NCBI GenBank assembly: GCA_027692465.1
Contig: JAQEYU010000004.1
Location: 81,865-145,864, forward strand
Length of the DNA: 64,000 nucleotides
Direction of reading: 5' to 3'
Source: Enterococcaceae bacterium OF42-14pH9A
GTDB lineage: Bacteria; Bacillota; Bacilli; Lactobacillales; Enterococcaceae
Part shown: positions 36,296 to 44,926 of the stretch, piece after piece
Layout: every line of letters begins with the position of its first letter
Position numbering within the stretch: the first letter of the stretch is position 1
Position numbers and translations under genes: made by a program
The notes under the pieces: model-generated
The model's database searches: none
Told to the model about the DNA's origin: nothing
The model's input: the letters and a program-made list of their open reading frames with translations, nothing else

Positions 36296-37540
36296 TTGAA
36301 GAAAATGGTAACAATAATAGGTGCTGTTTTATTTGGACTTATTCTATTAGCTGGTTGTGGAAATACTCAAGCAGATTTATCTGGTACTTATTTTTATGTT
36401 CAAAATGACAGGTCACATGATGATATGTCAGGAAATGGGAATATTTTACATCAAGTGATAGTTAAGCGAGTAGATAAATCGAATAAAAAATATGACATAA
36501 CAGAGATTGGTATGTATGGTAATGGACACAATACAGGGACTCTTGATGTTGATGGGGATATTATGAACAGTAAGCTAGCAGAGGAATCATTTACTTTAGA
36601 TACTGGGCTAGACAACTATCCCGCTGGTGGATGGGATATAAGTAATTTGAAGGGGACAACCTTTACTTTTAAAAATGGTATTTTGACAGTCAGTAAAAAC
36701 GATAAAGTTAAATTTTATAAAGCTGATACTAGTGAAGGAAAAAAATATCAAGAAATTTTTCTAGGGCAAAAAACATGGCATCAAATTTTTGATACACCTG
36801 CTCCAGTTGAATCAAGTGAAAACATTTCTAATGAAGAAACAAAAGCAGCTGGAACAGATGAATCTAGCGAGGTTACTTTTTCTGACGTGAAATATAATCC
36901 TGAAAATGGAAAAATGAGTTTGAAAGTAAAGAATAACTCGGATTATTTCATTGACTCAGTAACAATTTATGGCACTATGAAGAGACACGAAACAAATGGT
37001 TATGGAGAAGATGAGACTACTAATGAAGAGTTCAATTCAATTGTTAATCAGTCTTCTATTCTTGGAAAGTACGACCTGACAGCGATTGGAGAAGATACAC
37101 GGTATGCAATTTATCATATTGATAAAGGGGAAGAAAAAGAATTTACTTTTTCTTTAAATGTGGGAGATGATCCTTCAATTTATAGTGATCCAGAAATTAA
37201 TGCTGATAAGACAGCTATTATATACCGTGGGAAAGAGATTAATACAGGTGACTGGTACCAAGCGTTGGATAGTGATTATGAACTCAAAACAAATAATAAT
37301 GCTGCTGGTGAGATTGAGAGCGTTACGATAAAGAATACTTCGGATTATCAATGGGAAAATGTAATTATTCACCATGAGTATGCGCAACGTTATGGCGATG
37401 ATTTAAAATATACTGACGCTACACAGAAACAAGTAGATATTGGTGCCACGGTAACAATTGAAAATTTAGGTGGAACAACAGGAAATTATGGTCATGCTAC
37501 TCGTATAATGTATGTTGTGTTTGAGCCACGAAAAAAATAA
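36296..37540 (+). CDS. Large surface lipoprotein, unknown
   Basis: 414 residues. Signal peptide MKKMVTIIGAVLFGLILLAG with lipobox LAGC. The mature protein is rich in Asn, Asp and Thr and looks like two beta-sandwich parts joined by a Glu/Ser-rich linker near residues 180-200. TTG 36296 is preferred because AGGGG lies 9 nt upstream; the TTG at 36287 is too close. Downstream terminator at 37552. Some phage superinfection-exclusion proteins are lipoproteins, but nothing specific links this one to them. Confidence 0.65.
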   Translation: MKKMVTIIGAVLFGLILLAGCGNTQADLSGTYFYVQNDRSHDDMSGNGNILHQVIVKRVDKSNKKYDITEIGMYGNGHNTGTLDVDGDIMNSKLAEESFTLDTGLDNYPAGGWDISNLKGTTFTFKNGILTVSKNDKVKFYKADTSEGKKYQEIFLGQKTWHQIFDTPAPVESSENISNEETKAAGTDESSEVTFSDVKYNPENGKMSLKVKNNSDYFIDSVTIYGTMKRHETNGYGEDETTNEEFNSIVNQSSILGKYDLTAIGEDTRYAIYHIDKGEEKEFTFSLNVGDDPSIYSDPEINADKTAIIYRGKEINTGDWYQALDSDYELKTNNNAAGEIESVTIKNTSDYQWENVIIHHEYAQRYGDDLKYTDATQKQVDIGATVTIENLGGTTGNYGHATRIMYVVFEPRKK

Positions 37541-37551
37541 TTTCATAAAAG

Positions 37552-37592
37552 AAAAACCATGTAGAGGGTTAATCCCTACATGGTTTTTGTAT
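37552..37592 (+). terminator. Terminator of the lipoprotein gene
   Basis: AAAAACCATGTAG pairs with CTACATGGTTTTT around a short loop, followed by TGTAT. Confidence 0.85.
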
Positions 37593-37746
37593 ATTCTTTG
37601 TCTAGTGATGACTTATTTTATTGGTAATATTTCATGTGATATAATTATTTAACTAAAAAATGTTCTGGGTATGAATAATAATTTTATAGACTAATAATAT
37701 AGTTAAAGAGAGTCATAAAATGAATTAGGAAAGGTAATAATGTTCA

Positions 37747-38982
37747 ATGGAAAAAATAAAATTGAGTTCGTCTAAGAAGTTTTCTGGTACTGCGAAAGAA
37801 TTGAAGGAGAAACTTGAAAAAAAGGTAGATATATATCAAAATCCAACTACATATTATAACACAGAAGCTCCGCTATTATGGATTATACGTGGGAGTATTA
37901 AATATTTTGATGAGTTAGATACAGAATTTTTAGGAATAGGGAATGAATCAGGTATTCCATGTATGAAAGCAGATCACTTTGCAAATAACACTTATCGGTT
38001 GATTAAAGCGGTAGACTATTTGGCAGAATTGTGGAAATTAAAAATTGAAAAATCGGAAGAGGTAAAATTTTTATTAGACATTCGAACCTTAATTGTTCAT
38101 TCTGGAGAACAAATAACTAAAGTAGAATCTTTGAAACTAGAAGGATATAAAGATAGTCAATTAGGGCGTATTTTAACTCGTAAAGAATGTAGAGCATTTC
38201 CTTTTCCAGAAGAATACTCTGATATGGACTATTGCATAGAAATTTGGAATGATAAACACGATAAGACCAAGAAGCATAATTTATCAAAGGTTGATCATTA
38301 TATAGAAAATGAAAATTATTATGACATAGACATTTATCTAAAAGCTTCCGATGTTAGAAGTATTCTGTTACATCATATTGAGAAATTTATTGATTGTGGG
38401 AATAAAACTAAATTACCTCAAAAAGTAAAAAAGCTTCCAGATATAAAAGATAAAGTTATAGATACGGAATCAGATACTATAGATTTTGATAGAATAGCTG
38501 ATCTAATATCAAAAGATTTAAGAGGAGGATATTATAAAGAGCGAGGTGTAGAGTATTGGGCTGGGTTTGGGTTAAAAAGGTTATATGACTATTCCAAAAA
38601 GCATTTAGAAACTTTGGATAAAGTTCGTGTAATCATTAAAGAAAAAATCCATACAGTCATGTCAAAATATTGGGATGATTATCAAGATGGAAATTTAACC
38701 ATTGACGATTTACCTAATTTAGACATTCGAACTGTATTTAAAGAGTTTACTCCAGATTTTGAATATAAAGGTTATTTGGAAGGTGAAAAATTATTTAATT
38801 ATATTGCTCCTTTTTTTAATACAAGAAACTACAACGATAAAAAAACAGATGTCGGTTATTTGGATATGTTTGTCAATGAAGCAAGTAATGCTTTAGGAAA
38901 AGAATTAAGCATGAGAGAATCTGTTGACGATTTGGTGTGTGACTATTTTGTTCAGTCAATCCAAGTTAAAAATTCTTACTAA
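37747..38982 (+). CDS. HEPN-type protein with RxxxxH motif (candidate defence ribonuclease)
   Basis: 411 residues, no membrane segment. IRTLIVHSGE contains Arg113 and His118, the R-X4-H catalytic signature of HEPN ribonucleases, within a helical region. The middle is charged; the C-terminal part has further helices (KERGVEYWAGFGLKRLYDY). HEPN proteins often cut RNA in abortive-infection systems. It starts a compact group with the next two genes (53 and 14 bp gaps). The HEPN call rests on the motif and its helical surroundings only. Confidence 0.55.
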   Translation: MEKIKLSSSKKFSGTAKELKEKLEKKVDIYQNPTTYYNTEAPLLWIIRGSIKYFDELDTEFLGIGNESGIPCMKADHFANNTYRLIKAVDYLAELWKLKIEKSEEVKFLLDIRTLIVHSGEQITKVESLKLEGYKDSQLGRILTRKECRAFPFPEEYSDMDYCIEIWNDKHDKTKKHNLSKVDHYIENENYYDIDIYLKASDVRSILLHHIEKFIDCGNKTKLPQKVKKLPDIKDKVIDTESDTIDFDRIADLISKDLRGGYYKERGVEYWAGFGLKRLYDYSKKHLETLDKVRVIIKEKIHTVMSKYWDDYQDGNLTIDDLPNLDIRTVFKEFTPDFEYKGYLEGEKLFNYIAPFFNTRNYNDKKTDVGYLDMFVNEASNALGKELSMRESVDDLVCDYFVQSIQVKNSY

Positions 38983-39035
38983 GATTTAGAAAGTCTCTGT
39001 TTATGTTAGGAAATTTTTGTGAGGTGAAAATAATT

Positions 39036-40505
39036 ATGTCTCAGGAAAGAGAGTCAATGCATAGTAAATTAAGTGATCATAAGTTTAATAAAGGTGTTTT
39101 TAAAAGCGGATTTAGTCAATTAATGACAGCTCTAGAGAAAGAAGAAGACTGGGCACATTCAAAATCTCCAGAATATATTTGGTTAGCCTTAATTTTAAAT
39201 GGAGGGGAAAGAACAGAACAATTAGAAAAATGCATGCATATTTTAAGAGAGATGGTTAATAAAATATCTTCAAAACATCTGACATCACCTACACTTAGTG
39301 ATATTTTAAGTCTAAATTCTAAAAACTTAGATATTTTTATAAATATTCTAAATGAAAGTGATGTTTTAGAATTGGTATCTCCTCTTTCAGTAGTGTTAAC
39401 ATCAGAAAATGAAAGATTCAGAAGGCAGTTGAAGGGATATTTGATGACCGTAGATGAAAGAGTCGAAAAAATAAATTCTGTTTTAGAAAACCTTATTGAT
39501 CATCAAAGTCAGTTATCGACAGATGTAAGATATCTTATCATTTATTATAGTTCTATTTTGGGCAAAATAAAATTTCATTCATCACAAGAAAGTATGATAG
39601 ATGGATTAAATAATTATCCATATCTAGATGTTGAGGATGAACAGATGAGATTCATCAGACCAATGATAAGAAGTACAGAGCTTAGCATATCGACTCAATT
39701 TTACAATACTGAGTCAACATTTAACAAAAAATTTTGGGAAAATATTGCGAAATATATGAATTGTGAGGCGTTTCTATTGAAGTTTGAAAAGAACGGGAAC
39801 ATCAATTTAACTGAGCTTAAATCAAATTTATATGAATCATTGAAGTATTACAGAGACTTGATTCAAGATGTTGAACAAAACAATACTAAACTCTTGGTAT
39901 TAACAAGTATATTGACGTACTCTTATAAACGACTGTTAGAACTTGTTGATCATAATTTAAGGCAAACTATATCGGGAAGATCAATTGTCCGATCTTGTAT
40001 TGAAAACTTTATGATGACTAAGTATCTTTTGAAAAATGAAGACCAACATAAAAATATTTGGGAGGAGTTTCAGTATTATGGGATTGGTAACTATAAATTA
40101 ATTTTTGAGCGATATCGTGAAGAAAATCCTAGTATTGAAGGTAGCCATGTTCAGTTTGATTACTTAGATTTACTTGTTTCAGAATATATAGACAAGGAAT
40201 TTATTGACATGGATACTCGGTATTTCGGAAGCGGAAACATTCGAAACAAGTTTAAGGAGGTAGATGAAGATTTTCTTTACAAATATATGTACGAGTACGA
40301 TTCGCAATTTGAGCATGGATTATGGGGAGCCATACGAGAAAGTTCAATATTAAAATGTAATGCACCTGGACATCAGTACCATGGAATCCCTGATATTGAT
40401 AATGAACAATACCTTTCTGATGTAGGAAAAGATATGCAAGATATTCTGATAAGACATCTTGAAGTAATGAATGAAGTATATCCCAATCCACATTTAGAAA
40501 ATTAA
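39036..40505 (+). CDS. DUF5677-like protein
   Basis: 489 residues from ATG 39036 (MSQERES), chosen because GAGGTG lies 9 nt upstream; ATG 39003 has none. The N-terminal half is helical and unassigned. The C-terminal half resembles DUF5677: SGRSIVRSCIENFMMTKYLL, then WEEFQYYG, and finally a YDSQFEHGLWGAIRES-type segment. The family has been found near defence genes, but its activity is not established. Operonic with its neighbours. Confidence 0.55.
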   Translation: MSQERESMHSKLSDHKFNKGVFKSGFSQLMTALEKEEDWAHSKSPEYIWLALILNGGERTEQLEKCMHILREMVNKISSKHLTSPTLSDILSLNSKNLDIFINILNESDVLELVSPLSVVLTSENERFRRQLKGYLMTVDERVEKINSVLENLIDHQSQLSTDVRYLIIYYSSILGKIKFHSSQESMIDGLNNYPYLDVEDEQMRFIRPMIRSTELSISTQFYNTESTFNKKFWENIAKYMNCEAFLLKFEKNGNINLTELKSNLYESLKYYRDLIQDVEQNNTKLLVLTSILTYSYKRLLELVDHNLRQTISGRSIVRSCIENFMMTKYLLKNEDQHKNIWEEFQYYGIGNYKLIFERYREENPSIEGSHVQFDYLDLLVSEYIDKEFIDMDTRYFGSGNIRNKFKEVDEDFLYKYMYEYDSQFEHGLWGAIRESSILKCNAPGHQYHGIPDIDNEQYLSDVGKDMQDILIRHLEVMNEVYPNPHLEN

Positions 40506-40519
40506 AAGAGGTGGTTTAT

Positions 40520-41596
40520 ATGTTAGAGGAACTCAGAAAAATTCAAAATGAGTATTTATTGTTACTAAAGAATATTTTAGAAGAAATAAAAAAAGATAGT
40601 TTGCTAGATTCACTCGATTTAATTCAAATGTTCTGGATCAAAAATCGAAATATTATAATAATGGCAAGCGACCATCTTTTTAAGTATCACGATACTTTCT
40701 TTCTAACAGCTGCTACTATTTTTGATGTAAATGATTCTGATCAAAATATTTTTCTCGTGAATAGCGACTATTTGATTTTTGATGATCCTATCCCGAGTTA
40801 TTTGACGTTTATTACAACCAAAGATGTTCCAAAAGAACTTTTTAGTAATTACTTGGCAAAATTAGAGGAGGTTATTAAAGAAACAATACAAGATGAAATA
40901 GTATTGTTAGAAGAAAAAAGAGAGTTTTTCTTTGTGTTACCACTAAGATACTACAAGTCGAATATTGATACGGATTTTGATTCGATTAAAGTAACAAAAA
41001 AAGTCATTCAAAACTTTTTTAGCGAAACAATTACAGAGGAGGTATTGACGAAGCATCAAAATATAGAAAAAATTATTAATCATGAAGCGATTTCAACAAT
41101 AGTGCTTTTTGATGGTGACAATCCAAATGAATCAATTGATAATAGAGTTAATAATTATATAAAGAGAAATGGAGATATACTGCCTAAAAATTTTAGTAAC
41201 ATTCAGACATTATATTTTGCACTAATTGGTGATTTTCAACAAGCCTTTAATGTTTTGGAAGCATCGTTATATTTTAATGTTATTCCTTTTTTCAGATCAT
41301 TTACTCCCTATAATAATTATTATATACTTGCACAAACTTTAGAGCATAATAATGATAATCTTGATGAGAAAAGAAGAATTCAGAATTATGTAAATAAAAG
41401 TTTTCTGGGATATTTGTTATATCATGAATACTACAAAAGGGATGTAGATATTAGTTTATCTGACTTAAAACAAAAGGCAAAAAATATTGACTTGAAAAGA
41501 CGAATGCGCAGCATAGAACCTAACGAAGGAGGTTTAGTGAGTGTTGAACTTTATGCTGATGAAATAAACAGAATCATTGATGAACTTATTAAGTAA
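40520..41596 (+). CDS. Unknown protein of the candidate defence operon
   Basis: 358 residues from ATG 40520 (MLEELRKIQN), with AAGAGGTGG upstream. Soluble, rich in Ile, Asn and Asp; an N-terminal helix pair, a beta-like middle and a helical C terminus. I do not recognise any domain. Located 14 bp after the DUF5677 gene, so it is likely part of the same system. Confidence 0.6.
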   Translation: MLEELRKIQNEYLLLLKNILEEIKKDSLLDSLDLIQMFWIKNRNIIIMASDHLFKYHDTFFLTAATIFDVNDSDQNIFLVNSDYLIFDDPIPSYLTFITTKDVPKELFSNYLAKLEEVIKETIQDEIVLLEEKREFFFVLPLRYYKSNIDTDFDSIKVTKKVIQNFFSETITEEVLTKHQNIEKIINHEAISTIVLFDGDNPNESIDNRVNNYIKRNGDILPKNFSNIQTLYFALIGDFQQAFNVLEASLYFNVIPFFRSFTPYNNYYILAQTLEHNNDNLDEKRRIQNYVNKSFLGYLLYHEYYKRDVDISLSDLKQKAKNIDLKRRMRSIEPNEGGLVSVELYADEINRIIDELIK

Positions 41597-41723
41597 ATGT
41601 TTTAAAAGGTAATTGTATTTTTGAGGAATCGGCTCGCGAATAATTAAATGACATCATCAATGATAAAATTAATGAGGAAAATAAATTAATAACTTAATTA
41701 AATAAATTGAAAAAGGAGAAAAA

Positions 41724-43487
41724 ATGACATTTGAAGCTAGAGGAGACTCAATAAAAGGATTATTGACATCAACAAGACAGTACAAGATTCCTAGATTTCA
41801 ACGCGATTTTTCTTGGGATCAGTCTAATTATGAAGAGTTTTTTGAGGATATTGTTAACAATATATATTTCAGAAATGAAGAATTTGTTACTAGTCAATAT
41901 TATTTAGGGAATATGCTATTTTTAGGTGATAAAGAAGATAATGAAGTTGAGGTAGTAGATGGTCAACAAAGATTAACAACAATAACAATATTTTTAGCAG
42001 CTCTAAGAGATACGTTATATTCAATTGTGGATGATCAAAATGCTAAAGATTATGCTGATACGATACATTCAGAATATTTAATAAAAAAGATAGATGGAAA
42101 ACCTCAAAGAAAACTCCAAACGATGTCTAGTTTTCCTTATTTCACCCAAACTATCCAAGACAATGAAAAACCTGCCTTTAAAGTTGAGCCGAAAACAGAA
42201 GAAGAAGAGGCTTTAAAAAAAACATTTGAATTTTTTAAGAAACAGATTGATAAGAAACACTTTTTAAATAAGATTAGTAAAACTTGTAATAAAAAAATTA
42301 CCGAAGAATATTATGTGGAGGCATTGAAAACTGTAAGAGAACAGTTGCTTAACTCTGAAATAATAGACATTTTTGTAACTGACAGAAAGCAGGTAAATAA
42401 AATTTTTGAAAATATAAATTCTAAAGGAAAGCCGCTTACTCAAGTTGATTTGATAAAAAATACAATATTTGGAGTGGTACCAATTTCTTCAGCTGGCATT
42501 GATGAGATGAGTCTGAAATGGGATGAATTTGGTGAAAAACTCACAAAATTAGATACAAATTTTAATGAATTTTTCTTGCATTATTGGAAAGCAACATTTC
42601 CAACAGATAATGCGAATGGTGCAAATTTATATAAAAAATATTTGAAAAGATTTGACGGTAAGAATGAAAAAGAAATCACTGGATTTGTTAATGGATTATC
42701 TTTGGGGCTAGATATTTATGAAAATATAATTTCAGTAGATCCAAGCAATTGCAAACAACAAGAAAAAAAGGCAGAATTAGAATATTTGGATGCACTAAAC
42801 AAATTTGGTGCAGTTCAAGTTAGAGTGCCCTTACTAACTTTATACACATCAAAAATAAAAATAAAAAATCAAAAAAAAATAGATTTTTTGAAATTCTTAA
42901 GTTATTTCCATTTTACTGTATATGGAACATCAATAAAATTTAGAGGAAACAATACTACTACACCATTTAAAAACTTTTCAGTTGAGGTAATAAATGCAAA
43001 AAATGCTTCTGATATTTATTCTGGAATGAATAAATTAAAACAAGATTTAATAGGTCTTCTGAATAAGGAGGAGGTAAATAGAGCATTTAAAGAATTGTCT
43101 TTTTCAAAAGAAAAAGCTAGAAATGGACTTTCGGAATATCCAACTCAATTTGTGATTAAACAAATAGCAAATTATTTAGAAAATAGAGATTATAGTCCGA
43201 TTGAATATACTATTGAGCACGTTATAGACGAAGCGGAGGGGAATTCTAATAATATAGGAAATTTGATAGTATTAGAAAGAATCTTAAATGACAAGATTAA
43301 TGATATAAAACAAAAACAAAAAAGCATTTCTTTTAATGATAAATTAAGTATCTACAATGAAAGTGTGTATAAAATGACAAAGGATTTTGTAACTACACAT
43401 TCACAATTTGCTCGCGATGAAATTGAATCACGTTCAGAAGAGCTAGCAACACAATTTTGGAGCATATTGGAAAATCTATCAAAATAA
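41724..43487 (+). CDS. GmrSD-type endonuclease (DUF262-DUF1524 fusion)
   Basis: 587 residues. N-terminal DUF262/GmrS features: IPRFQRDFSW (22-31) and VDGQQRLTTI (Asp79-Arg83), a ParB/sulfiredoxin-like NTPase site. C-terminal DUF1524/GmrD HNH-like nuclease: IEHVID (His499) and NNIGNLIVLERILN. In E. coli CT596, GmrS and GmrD form a type IV restriction enzyme that cuts glucosylated hydroxymethylcytosine phage DNA; single-chain fusions are common. AAAGGAG precedes the ATG. A 127-bp AT-rich gap separates it from the preceding gene. Confidence 0.88.
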   Translation: MTFEARGDSIKGLLTSTRQYKIPRFQRDFSWDQSNYEEFFEDIVNNIYFRNEEFVTSQYYLGNMLFLGDKEDNEVEVVDGQQRLTTITIFLAALRDTLYSIVDDQNAKDYADTIHSEYLIKKIDGKPQRKLQTMSSFPYFTQTIQDNEKPAFKVEPKTEEEEALKKTFEFFKKQIDKKHFLNKISKTCNKKITEEYYVEALKTVREQLLNSEIIDIFVTDRKQVNKIFENINSKGKPLTQVDLIKNTIFGVVPISSAGIDEMSLKWDEFGEKLTKLDTNFNEFFLHYWKATFPTDNANGANLYKKYLKRFDGKNEKEITGFVNGLSLGLDIYENIISVDPSNCKQQEKKAELEYLDALNKFGAVQVRVPLLTLYTSKIKIKNQKKIDFLKFLSYFHFTVYGTSIKFRGNNTTTPFKNFSVEVINAKNASDIYSGMNKLKQDLIGLLNKEEVNRAFKELSFSKEKARNGLSEYPTQFVIKQIANYLENRDYSPIEYTIEHVIDEAEGNSNNIGNLIVLERILNDKINDIKQKQKSISFNDKLSIYNESVYKMTKDFVTTHSQFARDEIESRSEELATQFWSILENLSK

Positions 43488-43628
43488 TTTCGACTCGCAT
43501 GATTTTTAGTTAAAAATTGACACTATTTAATTCAAAGTATTTGAAATTCAATAAAATTTTTGAATGTGGGTTACGCTGTATCCATTGCTACTAAAGGTTT
43601 TTAAAGCTCATTCAAATTCCAAGTAATC

Positions 43629-43679
43629 GAACCAGGTTTGAAGAAAGCCCGCAAAGCGAGCCAATTCTCAAAGCGTTAA
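43629..43679 (+). repeat. att copy 3 (element 2 / element 3 junction)
   Basis: 51 bp encoding [16 protein letters not shown] and a stop. The peptide is that of S9 apart from the first residue, but codons differ widely from rpsI (TTG, GCC, CGC, GCG, AGC), indicating an att half from a different host. Confidence 0.88.
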
Positions 43680-43702
43680 TCGTTGGTATATCAACGATTT
43701 CA

Positions 43703-43735
43703 AGCACTTCTCGATTGCTCGAGAGGTGCTTTTTT
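43703..43735 (+). terminator. rpsI-type terminator copy after att 3
   Basis: AGCACTTCTCGA pairs with TCGAGAGGTGCT, followed by TTTTTT. The hairpin and the preceding 25 bp are nearly identical to those after att copy 4. Confidence 0.85.
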
Positions 43736-43927
43736 ATTTGGCGGCGATTGTTTTCTCCGCCAAATCCTAAAAAATGGCGGAGAAAATTATTGTCAGATGA
43801 GAGTATCTCCTGAAATACTCATGGTATTTATCCAATTTTTATTATATTAATTTTAACTATGCGTAGAACTATTGAAAACATGATATAATAATGTTTCATT
43901 AGGCAGGTAAAAAGGAGTTGATAGAGT

Positions 43928-44143
43928 ATGTCTGATTACAAATATTCAGTAAAAAATACGACTAAAATCGAGCGTGAAAAGCTTCGGAATGTTGCTTTGA
44001 GCTATTCAACTTTAGATGCTGCGGAACCTTCGGAAGATGCAATGAAATTGGTGGAGGAATATGTAGCAGGAAATATAGAAATTGCTGATGCTCTAGAAAC
44101 TGTTATTGAAAAATATCGTTCTTTGGGTTTGCAAAATGTATGA
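43928..44143 (+). CDS. VbhA-like antitoxin (second copy)
   Basis: 71 residues, nearly identical to the antitoxin at 28024: the protein differs at only a few positions, but the DNA differs at many synonymous sites. The inhibitory-motif region reads SYSTLDAAEPSED, again Asp where VbhA has Glu. AAGGAG precedes the ATG. It overlaps its toxin gene by 8 bp, so translation is coupled. Confidence 0.85.
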   Translation: MSDYKYSVKNTTKIEREKLRNVALSYSTLDAAEPSEDAMKLVEEYVAGNIEIADALETVIEKYRSLGLQNV

Positions 44144-44744
44144 TCCTTATTTAATTCCAAATACTGATGTTTTACAAAATAGACTTGATATATCAGATAA
44201 AGAGTTACTTGAAAGAGCCGAAGCGGATATTACCTATTTTAAATTGTTAGATATTGATGCTTGGTTTGAAGATAAGCCGCTTAATTCTGAAACGTTTCTT
44301 GCTGTTCATAAATACATTTTTGGCGATCTTTATGAATGGGCAGGAACAATCAGAACAATACCTATTTACAAAGAGGAGGCAGTTTTAGGTGGCGTGTCTT
44401 TAAATTATGGAGATGTCCAATCAATCCAGCTTCAAATTGAGACAATCATCCATGAGTTGAATCAAGTAGAATGGTCTGAGATTAGTGTGGAAGATATGAT
44501 TCCGTTGTTCTCAGATTTGATTGCTCGCTTATGGTTAATCCATCCGTTTAGAGAAGGAAATACTCGAACGGTGATGCGGTTTGCCGGTTTATTTGCAAAT
44601 GCTAAAGGATTTCCTTTGAATTCAAAATTTTTAAGAGATCATGCGAGTTATGTAAGAAAGTCACTCGTTCTATATTGTGTTGAAGAAGCGCCTGAAAAAG
44701 AGTATTTCTTGAATATAATGAGGGACGCGATCAACGATTTTTAG
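44136..44744 (+). CDS. Fic/DOC-family AMPylase toxin (intact copy)
   Basis: 202 residues. Fic fold with FIC motif HPFREGNTRT and a target-binding flap region around VLGGVSLNYGD. Fic proteins of this group transfer AMP to target proteins (VbhT targets gyrase and topoisomerase IV). It ends KEYFLNIMRDAINDF, showing what the copy at 28232 lost. The consensus Arg three residues after the FIC Asn-x-Arg is displaced by one. It lies immediately upstream of the element's right end, as in element 1, suggesting a stabilising role. Confidence 0.87.
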   Translation: MYDPYLIPNTDVLQNRLDISDKELLERAEADITYFKLLDIDAWFEDKPLNSETFLAVHKYIFGDLYEWAGTIRTIPIYKEEAVLGGVSLNYGDVQSIQLQIETIIHELNQVEWSEISVEDMIPLFSDLIARLWLIHPFREGNTRTVMRFAGLFANAKGFPLNSKFLRDHASYVRKSLVLYCVEEAPEKEYFLNIMRDAINDF

Positions 44745-44779
44745 GTAAGAGTGTACCGTTATATTATTAATGTAGCCTC

Positions 44780-44821
44780 GTTCTGGTTTGCAGTTAGTAT
44801 GTGGGTACGATTTTAGGTACG
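44780..44821. promoter_or_regulatory. Right-end recombination sites of element 3
   Basis: GTTCTGGTTTGC (44780-44791), as at 28873, followed by GTACG at 44805 and 44817 with the same 12-bp spacing as in element 1. The first site begins 197 bp before the end of the att core, exactly as in element 1. Confidence 0.58.
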
Positions 44822-44926
44822 AATACCATGAAATCTGTTAAAATCCGTTGAAATAACACTTTTATAAAAAGCGAGATAAACCGTGCTGTTAAAACGAATT
44901 GAAATTAATGTGGTTATTTATACGCG

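Larger units (their letters stand above)
29071..43679 (+). mobile_element. Element 2: integrative mobilizable element with probable defence cargo
   Basis: 14.6 kb between att copies 2 and 3. Minus strand from left: integrase, excisionase-like protein, pMV158-type Rep/relaxase with nick hairpin, membrane protein, TcpA-like coupling ATPase, small proteins and a sigma-like regulator. Then an RNA/regulator region and a plus-strand cargo: membrane proteins, lipoprotein, HEPN, DUF5677, an unknown protein and GmrSD-like nuclease. Having its own coupling protein but no secretion channel fits the streptococcal IMEs with non-canonical relaxases. Confidence 0.85.
43488..43927. other. Spacer at the element 2 / element 3 junction
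   Basis: Holds the candidate accessory site ATTTCGACTCGCATGAT (43489-43505), att copy 3 (43629-43679), a CGTTG...CAACG mini-hairpin (about 43681-43696), the terminator at 43703-43735 and the upstream region of the second antitoxin gene. No ORF of note. Confidence 0.6.

Noticed and set aside
41629-41645. TCGGCTCGCGAAT as a further copy of the element 2 accessory site
   Set aside because: It resembles 30403 and 43489 but sits 2 kb from the att core before the GmrSD gene; a chance match is as likely.
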